A stretch of DNA of 11,200 nt from the NCBI GenBank assembly GCA_026770585.1, contig MU646340.1, forward strand, positions 293,507-304,706, in the 5' to 3' direction. This stretch comes from Baffinella frigidus (lineage: Eukaryota > Cryptophyceae > Cryptomonadales > Baffinellaceae). The notes below the pieces were generated by a model. The model was not told the DNA's origin. It made no database searches and saw only the letters and a program-made list of their open reading frames with translations. How positions within the stretch are numbered: position 1 is the stretch's first letter; every line of letters starts with the position of its first letter. A program made the translations under genes and the position numbers. Positions 5,972-10,532 of the stretch are shown here, one piece after another.

Positions 5972-6247
5972 TCACCTGTTAGAGGCATTGAGTAAGCGGC
6001 TCGGCGCGGGTCCCGAGACAGTTCCGCCTTCCCGCTTGGCAAAGACGGTCCGTCCCCGCTCTTCTTCTGCGTTTCTCTTCTTCATCTTTTTTTGTTGTTC
6101 CAATTCCCATAAACTTTGACGAATTGTTCGGGGGGATTTACGTGTTTCCTGTTTACGACCAGTTTGAGGCCGAAACCGAAAAGTAGTTTCGGGAGGTTCA
6201 GTAGTCTGAGCACGCACTTCCTCCTCTAGAGCTCCAGATATCTTCAA
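5972..6247 (-). CDS. Hypothetical charged protein or exon, no ATG start
   Basis: The minus frame is open for about 105 codons from the stop at 6287-6289 to TGA at 5972. No ATG opens it: the codon at 6247 is TTG and the first ATG is at 6085. It would therefore have to be a spliced 3' exon. Residues are strongly charged, with a predicted helical stretch TIRQSLWELEQQKKMKKRNA followed by EEERGR and VFAKREGG. The protein-like composition contrasts with the flanking elements. No family recognised. G1, 48 bp upstream, would sit in the preceding intron. Confidence 0.33.
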   Translation of the reverse strand: MKISGALEEEVRAQTTEPPETTFRFRPQTGRKQETRKSPRTIRQSLWELEQQKKMKKRNAEEERGRTVFAKREGGTVSGPAPSRLLNASNR

Positions 6248-6295
6248 ACTCTCCTTTGCGTGTGTGTATTGGATACTACTGCTGTATCAGGGGCA

Positions 6296-6414
6296 CAGGG
6301 GTACCTCGCTCATAGCAAAGTGCCTCCCCCTAGGACCCTACAGCAGGCCTATGCCTAGGGTCGTACGGTGGTCCCTAGGGGGGGGGGCAGTTTATTATGA
6401 GCGAAGTACCCCTT
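6296..6414. mobile_element. G-family element G1 (119 bp)
   Basis: Begins CAGGGGTACCTCGCTCATA and ends TATGAGCGAAGTACCCCTT, with interior CCCCCTAGGACCCTAC and a mixed C/G-run centre. The right flank is TA (6415-6416); the left is CA, probably a mutated TA. It is the most diverged of the three CGCTCATA-type copies and has no real coding capacity. Confidence 0.88.
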
Positions 6415-6436
6415 TACATTGTCGGAGTTCCCCTAC

Positions 6437-6535
6437 CCGCAGTGAGAACTCCACCCCTCCTCGACACTTGAACAGTGTCCCACCCCTGCGCGACAGAAAC
6501 GTGCGTGTCCTCATTCGGAGCTGTGGAGAGACACC
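6437..6535. other. Coding-like segment between G1 and G2, strand unresolved
   Basis: Minus: a good acceptor TCTCTCCACAG, then 6520-6437 reads 27 codons (PNEDTHVSVAQGWDTVQVSR, then RGGVLTA) to the donor GCGG|GTAGGG. Plus: acceptor CTACCCGCAG, then 6443-6535 reads ENSTPPRHLNSVPPLRDRNV, then RVLIRSCGET, ending at GT of GTACAG, in phase with the next + segment at 6659. Both readings are open and splice-compatible, so I report an exon-like island without choosing a strand. Confidence 0.3.
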
Positions 6536-6538
6536 GTA

Positions 6539-6655
6539 CAGGGGTACCTCGCTCATAAGAAACCGCCCCCCCCTAGGACCCTATAGTAGCCCTATGCCAA
6601 GGGCCCTACGGTGGTCCTAGGGGGTAGGCGGTTTCTTATGAGCGAGGTACCCCTG
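6539..6655. mobile_element. G-family element G2 (117 bp, TA TSD)
   Basis: The best-preserved copy. CAGGGGTACCTCGCTCATAA continues to GAAACCGCC, and the right end is its near-perfect complement. TA is duplicated at 6537-6538 and 6656-6657. The interior carries CCTAGGACCCTATAG and GGGCCCTACGGTGG. The + frame through its left arm reads YRGTSLIRNRPPLGPY, a repeat translation and not a protein. Confidence 0.93.
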
Positions 6656-6658
6656 TAG

Positions 6659-6769
6659 TCTGAACGACGCTGACGGCAACCCCCTGTGTGTGTGTGATGC
6701 AGGTTCCCATCGGGAAGGGGGCGAGTGCGTGGCGCATGACTCAGGAGGAGCTCAGGGCACAGACTACAC
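6659..6769 (+). CDS. Candidate exon with half EGF-like motif
   Basis: After the TAG at the right border of G2, 36 codons read LNDADGNPLCVCDAGSHREG, then GECVAHDSGGAQGTDY. The next codon is ACG and then a TGA stop; a donor AC|GTGATC would avoid it. C-x-C-x2-G ... G-x-C resembles the C-terminal half of an EGF-like module, though the usual aromatic after the glycine is serine. A single T at the start completes the CC left by the upstream + segment. An alternative frame begins at ATG near 6698 (MQVPIGKGASAW). Weak evidence overall. Confidence 0.25.
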
Positions 6770-6814
6770 GTGATCCCTCTCTACTTCCTCCTGCACACTA
6801 GCATTCGTGGGGTA

Positions 6815-6920
6815 CAGGGGTACCTCGCTCATAAGGAAACGCTTCCCCCTAGGGACCCCCATAGGGCCCTACTGTAGGGTCCTAGGGGGGGGGCGTTTTC
6901 TTATGAGCGAGGTACCCCTG
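6815..6920. mobile_element. G-family element G3 (106 bp, TA TSD)
   Basis: CAGGGGTACCTCGCTCATAA begins it, and TTATGAGCGAGGTACCCCTG ends it as the exact complement. TA flanks both sides (6813-6814 and 6921-6922). The centre CCCTACTGTAGGGTCCTAGG is related to the F-element core. Confidence 0.93.
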
Positions 6921-6922
6921 TA

Positions 6923-7142
6923 TGGTGGAAAGGCGAGGTTTAATAAGTGGTGGGGGTTGGCGGGAGGATTGGGAACTCTGTTCGGTGCGGTCAAGTTGGT
7001 ATCAATGAAGGTCTCTTCGCTCGCTACCACCACCTGGAGGGTTTCAATCTGCCGTCTTCTGCCTCCACTCGGGACAAGTCCTGCGGAAAAATCGCCTCTG
7101 CGACTTTACACAGCCACGTGACACCACGTCCACTAGAAGTAA
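6923..7142. other. Coding-like segment between G3 and F2, strand unresolved
   Basis: Plus reading includes GLFARYHHLEGFNLPSSAST and RDKSCGKIAS. Minus reading includes VAEAIFPQDLSRVEAEDGRL ending CCCTCCAG|GTGGTG, a fair donor. Neither is recognisable and they overlap. It resembles an exon-sized island flanked by elements. Confidence 0.25.
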
Positions 7143-7246
7143 TATCCGTTACGTGGCCAGTAGGCTCATACGCCCTACGGTAGGGCCCTAGGACCTGCCT
7201 AGGGCGAGTTAGGGTGAATATTCACCCTATGGACACTTAAGGGATA
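7143..7246 (+). mobile_element. F-family element F2 (104 bp, TA-flanked)
   Basis: Ends TATCCGTTACGTGG and CACTTAAGGGATA; TA at both edges. The core AGTAGGCTCATACGCCCTAC and TAGGGCCCTAGGACC matches F1. Its right subterminal hairpin is a perfect 20-bp palindrome (TAGGGTGAATATTCACCCTA, 7210-7229), unrelated in sequence to that of F1 but in the same place. Confidence 0.9.
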
Positions 7247-7275
7247 GGAGCCTGCCTCCTCTTGGGGAGCGCTTG

Positions 7276-7326
7276 TCGACGTGATCGACACCTTACGGGG
7301 TAATCGACCACTTACAGGGTCGACCC
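7276..7326 (+). repeat. TCGAC-CTTACGGG short repeats around F3
   Basis: GATCGACACCTTACGGGG and AATCGACCACTTACAGGG lie in tandem about 20 bp apart. The 16-mer TCGACCACTTACAGGG (7304-7319) recurs exactly at 7440-7455, overlapping the left end of G4. F3 therefore sits inside a small repeat array. Confidence 0.8.
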
Positions 7327-7434
7327 TATCCCTTGAGTGGTCAGGCGGTCAAATTTGACCGCCAAAAGGTCTTGGGCAGGTCCTAGTAGGGCCCTACTGT
7401 AGGGCGAATGAGCCTACTGGCAACTCAAGGGATA
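7327..7434 (-). mobile_element. F-family element F3 (108 bp, reverse orientation)
   Basis: Ends TATCCCTTGAGTGG and CAACTCAAGGGATA; TA at both edges. Reverse-complemented, its core matches F1 and F2. Its subterminal hairpin is a perfect 20-bp palindrome GGCGGTCAAATTTGACCGCC (7344-7363), 17 bases inside the end. Confidence 0.9.
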
Positions 7435-7450
7435 CGTTGTCGACCACTTA

Positions 7451-7564
7451 CAGGGGTATCTCCAACACAAGAACCCGCCCCCCCCTAGGACCACCCTATG
7501 GCCCTAGGGGTAGGCCTACAGTAGGATCGCAGGAGGGTGCGGGTTCTTGTTGGAGACATCTCTG
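7451..7564. mobile_element. G-family element G4 (114 bp, diverged subfamily)
   Basis: Left end CAGGGGTATCTCCAACACAA continues GAACCCGC; right end GCGGGTTCTTGTTGGAGACA continues TCTCTG. The subterminal CTCCAACA replaces CTCGCTCATA of G1 to G3, and the change is present in both arms, so pairing is kept. Left flank TA (7449-7450); right flank CA. The interior has CCTAGGACCACCCTATGG and AGGCCTACAGTAGGA. Confidence 0.82.
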
Positions 7565-7590
7565 CAGCTTTCTCCGGTCCACGACCAGGT

Positions 7591-7754
7591 CCTACACCCT
7601 ACACCCTACACCCTACAACCTACACCCTACACCCTACACTCTGCACCCTGCACCCTGCACCCTGCACCCTGCACCCTGCACCCTGCACCCTGCACCCAGC
7701 ACCCAGCACCCAGCACCCTCAACCCTGCACCCTGAACCCTGAACCCTACACCCT
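7591..7754 (-). repeat. Telomere-like tract homogenised to CCCTACA then CCCTGCA
   Basis: The 7-bp units are first CCCTACA, then a long run of CCCTGCA, then CCCAGCA, ending with CCCTGAA and CCCTACA. Frames give TLHPAPC-type repeats and are not genes. Confidence 0.95.
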
Positions 7755-7884
7755 CGGTCGTTCAATGTCATCAACACACGGTGCAGAGGTGCTGGGACGT
7801 ATCCTTCTTAGGGGCGCACACATCGTGGGCGCGCTGGCATCACCACACACCTTCCTCTCTGCCCCCCCCTCCCCCCCAATACCG
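7755..7884. other. Unique segment, weak coding hint
   Basis: A + frame reads GRSMSSTHGAEVLGRILLRG then AHIVGALASPH, and a minus frame is also open (APTMCAPLRRIRPSTSAPCV). Neither is recognised. C-rich runs occupy 7861-7877. Confidence 0.25.
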
Positions 7885-7989
7885 TATCCCGTAAGTGGCG
7901 AGGCGGTCAAACTTGACCGCGAAGAGGTCTTAGGTAGGTCCTAGGGTCCTACGGTAGGGTGTATGAGCCTACTCGCCACTTGAGGGATA
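7885..7989 (-). mobile_element. F-family element F4 (105 bp, reverse orientation)
   Basis: Ends TATCCCGTAAGTGG and CCACTTGAGGGATA; TA at both edges. Hairpin arms GCGGTCAA and TTGACCGC (7903-7920) lie 18 bases inside the left end. The core, reverse-complemented, gives GAGTAGGCTCATACACCCTA and TAGGACCCTAGGACC. Confidence 0.9.
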
Positions 7990-8212
7990 CACGCGCTCTC
8001 CGCACCTGTGATTTCCGATGTTTACTCCCGAATGCACGTGCAGCCCTCCAAGGTGCGTACCCCGAGAACAGTCGACCAAACGGCCCGAGGCGGGCTCTTC
8101 CTTGACCATGTCCTCTCTCGTGACAGAATCCCATGTAAAGTCACTCCGGCTATCCTACACGGGACGGGTGTCCCCAGATCTTTCCCCAGATGATGAAAAG
8201 TGCCCCGGCGGG

Positions 8213-8311
8213 CTACTGGAGGATGGCGCGCAGCGGCTCGCGCATGACGACGAGGAGGATGAAGAGCGCGAGGAGGAGGAGCAGCGCCAGGAGCATCGCC
8301 GACGCCCGCGC
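8213..8311 (-). CDS. SEC12/PREB-like WD40 protein, terminal exon (membrane anchor)
   Basis: Minus strand: pyrimidine-rich TTGTCTCTCTATTCAACC and TCTCTCCATTCATCGATGCAG lead to an acceptor. The exon then reads ARASAMLLALLLLLALFILL, VVMREPLRAILQ and TAG (33 codons including the stop). Residues 6-23 form one transmembrane helix followed by a short basic tail, the architecture of SEC12/PREB C-termini (cytosolic propeller, single C-terminal anchor in the ER membrane). It starts in phase 0, matching the end of the exon at 8816-8891. The first ATG upstream in frame (8365) would give a 50-residue stand-alone membrane peptide as an alternative. The complementary strand translates to an acidic D/E run, probably the shadow. 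Confidence 0.5.
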   Translation of the reverse strand, partial: ARASAMLLALLLLLALFILLVVMREPLRAILQ

Positions 8312-8672
8312 CTGCATCGATGAATGGAGAGACCTCGGTTGAATAGAGAGACAATTATGAAACATAAAGACCGTTGTTGATCAATAGAGAGACGATTGAC
8401 TGCCGCCTGCCCGCACCCGGAGGTGTTATAGACCCGGAGCAAACTTCGCAGAGACTGGAAACACATCCCATAACGGACCCCCAAAGGATTTGGTGGGGAA
8501 AAAGGAGTCCCTTTAGTGTCGATGGGCAAATTTGACCCTCCACATGTCCTAGGCTCCTACGTACCCTACGGTGGGAGAGTATTGGCTACTGGTCACTTCA
8601 GCGAGCGGTACCTAACGCCTAACCACTAACCCCTAACCCGTAAACGTAACCCCTTACCCCTCAACCCCTCAC
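8312..8672 (-). other. Putative intron or spacer with GAGAGAC repeats
   Basis: In sense (minus) orientation it begins GTGAGGGGTTGAGGGG, continues through telomere-like DNA (8610-8671) and ends at the pyrimidine-rich acceptor. TAGAGAGAC or TGGAGAGAC on + occurs near 8325, 8344 and 8384, a degenerate local repeat. A GTCCTAGG, then CCCTACGGTGGGA block at 8546-8576 resembles the F/G core. Confidence 0.5.
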
Positions 8673-8711
8673 CTGCTACGCCATGGCCTCCTTCGCATTC
8701 CCAACGCACAC
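8673..8711 (-). pseudogene. Duplicate of SEC12-like exon 3' half with in-frame TAG
   Basis: Thirty-nine bases (GTG TGC GTT GGG AAT GCG AAG GAG, five further codons, CAG|GTGAGG) match the last 39 of the exon at 8816-8891 at 33 positions. Of six differences four are synonymous, one is Thr to Ala, and one turns AAG into TAG. The piece has an acceptor-like CTAG and a conserved donor, so inclusion would truncate the protein before the anchor. It may be a dead duplicate or a poison exon. Confidence 0.65.
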
Positions 8712-8712
8712 C

Positions 8713-8790
8713 TAGAACGTTCTAGAACGTTCTAGAACGCTATCCACGGTTGATGGGGGCACTAGAACCGCGTGACCACCTCGTGACCCT
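8713..8790 (-). repeat. 78-bp repeat R, copy 1, with heat-shock-element-like array
   Basis: Matches 9651-9728 at 73 of 78 positions. On + it begins with TAGAACGTTCTAGAACGTTC then TAGAAC, five contiguous alternating nGAAn/nTTCn pentamers, followed by GCTATCCACGGTT and CACTAGAACCGCGT and ending CTCGTGACCCT. It lies between an exon and that exon's duplicate. Seen in sense, its end provides TTCTAG, a potential splice acceptor. Confidence 0.9.
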
Positions 8791-8815
8791 GGACCCTCAC
8801 CCCTCAACCCCTCAC

Positions 8816-8891
8816 CTGCTTTGCCATGGTCTCCTTGGCGTTCCCGACGCACACGAAATTGTCGAACCCGACCGAGAGCGTGTCTCCGGAC
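8816..8891 (-). CDS. SEC12/PREB-like WD40 protein, internal exon
   Basis: Bounded by CAAGCAG acceptor and CAG|GTGAGG donor on the minus strand. One base plus 25 codons: SGDTLSVGFDNFVCVGNAKE then TMAKQ. The initial G completes the CC left by the preceding exon to give a proline, producing TAVVPLP-SGDTLSVGFDNF, the usual ending of a WD40 blade (hydrophobic strand, turn, S-x-GFDN). It ends in phase 0, compatible with the anchor exon. In SEC12 relatives the last blade is likewise followed closely by the membrane segment. Confidence 0.5.
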
Positions 8892-9061
8892 CTGCTTGAG
8901 GGGTGCGGTTTGAGTGTTGAGGGTCGAGGGATGAGGGTGTGGAGTTTAGAGTTCAGGGTTTAGCGTTCATGGGTTAGGGTTTAGGGTTTAGGGCATGGGG
9001 TTTCGGGTTTCGGGTTTCGGGTTGAGGGTTGAGGGTTGAGGGTTGAGGGTATGGGGTATAC
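8892..9061 (-). repeat. Putative intron made of telomere-like repeat
   Basis: In sense orientation it starts GTATACCCC and ends CCCCTCAAGCAG. Almost all the 170 bp between is CCCTCAA, CCCGAAA, CCCTAAA and CCCTGAA units in 7-bp register, so the C-rich telomere-like strand supplies the pyrimidine-rich intron. On + it is the only long G-strand tract between 96 and 10260. Confidence 0.7.
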
Positions 9062-9185
9062 GGGAGCGGCACGACGGCAGTGACGGGCATCGCGTGCAGG
9101 CCAAGGGCGCACTGGAGCTTCAATCCCTTTTCTGAGAGGACCACCACCTGCCCCTCTGCGTTCCCCACCGCGAGCCCCCCCGGCG
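9062..9185 (-). CDS. SEC12/PREB-like WD40 protein, internal exon
   Basis: The acceptor CTCCTCTATGCTGGCAG opens a 124-bp exon: two bases, 40 codons, two bases. It reads PGGLAVGNAEGQVVVLSEKG, then LKLQCALGLHAMPVTAVVPL. LAVGNAEGQVVVL is a typical WD40 strand (L-x-V-G-x-x-E/D-G-x-V), and LHAMPVTAVV opens the next blade. The SEC12/PREB/PHF1 family shows the same order, HPIT, then VAVGT-x-EG, then HxxPVT, then the last blade and anchor. The start completes a codon with the single G of the exon at 9751-9829 (GCG, Ala). The donor is CCC|GTATAC. No start codon or earlier blades are visible, so the gene may be 5'-truncated. Confidence 0.58.
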
Positions 9186-9375
9186 CTGCCAGCATAGAGG
9201 AGCGTCAGAGGACATCACACCCTCGGAAAAAGCGTCAGAGGACAGGACGCCCGTAGGAACGGTACAACTGGTTGAATCCCTTTGGGACGCCCGCCGCTGC
9301 ATATAGATAGAGAGTAAGGGAGAGAGATGGGTGCATCTGTATGAAAGGAGCCGGGGCCCACTCATACAGTCGTTG

Positions 9376-9530
9376 TCCGGGCCTAGGGGCCCTACGGCCT
9401 ACCGCAGTCATTACACAAACCCGGGTCTAGGCCCCCTACAGCCTGCTGTAGTCAATCCGGGCCTAGGTGCCCTACGTAACCACCCACATTTTGCCCCCTA
9501 CAGCCAACCGTAGACGTAACCACCCAGATT
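9376..9530 (+). repeat. Imperfect tandem repeat with F/G-like core
   Basis: Units begin TCCGGGCCTAGGGGCCCTAC (9376), CCCGGGTCTAGGCCCCCTAC (about 9420) and TCCGGGCCTAGGTGCCCTAC (9456), with a partial GCCCCCTACAGCC near 9493. Each is followed by a CNGTAGTCA-like part; ACGTAACCACCCA occurs twice in the last units. CCTAGG and CCCTACRG motifs recall the interiors of the F and G elements. Confidence 0.75.
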
Positions 9531-9572
9531 TCAGCTCGCAACCCTATGCGAGTGGTACGGGGATTCGCACGG

Positions 9573-9639
9573 GGCACCTGAGCCCATGGTGGTGATGGGG
9601 TGTGACGAGGCCTTACTCGTCCGCCTCTCCTCAATTCTT
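9573..9639 (-). pseudogene. Duplicate of SEC12-like exon with 12-bp in-frame deletion
   Basis: Reads VRRIEERRTSKASSHPITTM then GS, followed by G|GTGCCCC. It is a copy of the exon at 9751-9829 lacking four codons, with the reading frame and the donor intact and an AACAG acceptor supplied by the end of repeat R. Differences outside the deletion are mostly synonymous (CGG/CGA, ACC/ACG, AGC/AGT). It could be an alternative exon or a decayed duplicate. It cannot simply be spliced after its parent, because the phases (G against phase 0) differ. Confidence 0.55.
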
Positions 9640-9650
9640 CGCACCTGTTC

Positions 9651-9728
9651 TAGAGCGCTCTAGAACGTTCTAGAACGCTATCCACGGTTAACGGGGGCAC
9701 TAGAACCGCGTAACCACCTCGTGACCCT
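9651..9728 (-). repeat. 78-bp repeat R, copy 2
   Basis: Second copy of the repeat at 8713-8790, again lying between an exon (9751-9829) and its duplicate. On + the pentamer array is TTCTAGAGCGCTCTAGAACG then TTCTAGAAC from 9648. The two changes from copy 1 in this part (GAA to GAG and TTC to CTC) are complementary, keeping the palindrome. Confidence 0.9.
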
Positions 9729-9750
9729 GAAATCGAAACCCTGAAAGCAC

Positions 9751-9829
9751 CTGAGCCCATGGTGGTGATGGGGTGTGACGAGGCCTTGCTGGTCCGCACC
9801 ACCGGGAGTCCCTCGCCAATTCTCCGCAC
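9751..9829 (-). CDS. SEC12/PREB-like WD40 protein, most upstream exon seen
   Basis: The T-rich tract GTTTTCGTTTCCTCACGTTT, then GGGGGCCGCAG, leads into 26 codons plus one base: VRRIGEGLPVVRTSKASSHP then ITTMGS and G|GTGCTT. HPITTM fits the start of a WD40 blade and joins in phase to APGGLAVGNAEG in the next exon. The frame remains open upstream (to about 9871, including FSFPHVSWGPQ), but that part looks like intron. I could not find the N-terminal exons between here and the right edge. Confidence 0.5.
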
Positions 9830-9933
9830 CTGCGGCCCCCACGAAACGTGAGGAAACGAAAACAGCTGCACTCAAGAGGCTCCCTGGAAACCTCGGCGGG
9901 GCTGACTGTCGGCTCCTGAGACTTGTAAACATA

Positions 9934-10076
9934 GCCCCTAAACCCTAAGCCCTAAGCCCCAAGCCCTGAGCCCTAAGCCCTACGCCCTAAGCCCTCACCC
10001 CGAAGCCCTAAGCCCTAAGCCCTAAGCCCTAAGCCCTAAACCCTAAACCCTAAGCCCTAATCCCTAAGCCCTAAGC
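9934..10076 (-). repeat. Telomere-like tract homogenised to CCCTAAG
   Basis: About 140 bp, mostly CCCTAAG units with a few CCCTAAA, CCCTACG and CCCTGAG variants, in regular 7-bp register. C-strand on +. Confidence 0.95.
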
Positions 10077-10263
10077 ACTTAGGAAGAGGCATCCTGGTTG
10101 GGACGTGTGCTTTCATCGGGCAACGCCTCGATTACAGGGCATGAGCTCTTCCAGGAGCCCTAGAGCTTACCGCAGTGCAATACCTAATGCGAATTACCCT
10201 GAACCCGAGGGAGTTCTTCCGACTAGCGGCATGGTGCCGTGGCGATTCCGGGAGGAAGCACCG
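10077..10263. other. Unique spacer between oppositely oriented telomere-like tracts
   Basis: No repeat, RNA gene or convincing frame seen. On the left the flanking tract is C-strand and on the right G-strand, so the spacer sits at the centre of a back-to-back arrangement. Confidence 0.6.
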
Positions 10264-10401
10264 TAGGGTTTATGGTTCAGGGATTCAGGTTGAGGGTTTG
10301 GGGTTTAGGGTTTAGGATTTAGGGTTTGAGATTTAGGTAGGGTTTAGGGTTCAGCGTAGGGTTTAGGGTTCAGGGTTTGGGGTTAAGGGCTTAGGGTTTA
10401 G
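10264..10401 (+). repeat. Degenerate telomere-like tract, G-strand on +
   Basis: TTTAGGG, TTCAGGG, TTGAGGG and TTTGGGG variants, partly out of register (AGGTAGGGTTTAGGG, CAGCGTAGGGTTTAGGG). A short further piece with the same orientation lies at 10476-10502. Confidence 0.93.
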
Positions 10402-10532
10402 CACCGATATTAGGCCGCCATCCGCACCCGAGGTGGAGCAGAGGAGGTGTCCTGCGTTGTCCATCTGCCCAGGCGTTTGAGGGTTCAAGGTTTAGGGTTT
10501 AGTAAACGCTAAATCGCGGGTGGCCCCGGGGG

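Noticed and set aside
6264-7121. ORFs containing YRGTSLIR and PLGPY peptides
   Set aside because: They translate the arms of G elements, which are palindromic, TA-flanked and present in four copies; treated as transposon translation.
7437-7944. Open + frames of 101 and 135 codons with TLHPAPC repeats
   Set aside because: They cross element G4, a telomere-like tract and element F4; the repeat part is low-complexity translation.
8018-8323. Plus-strand 101-codon ORF with a long D/E run
   Set aside because: The complementary strand gives a clear membrane helix ending in a basic tail and stop, with an acceptor before it and phase agreement with other exons; the acidic run is its shadow, though not strictly excluded.
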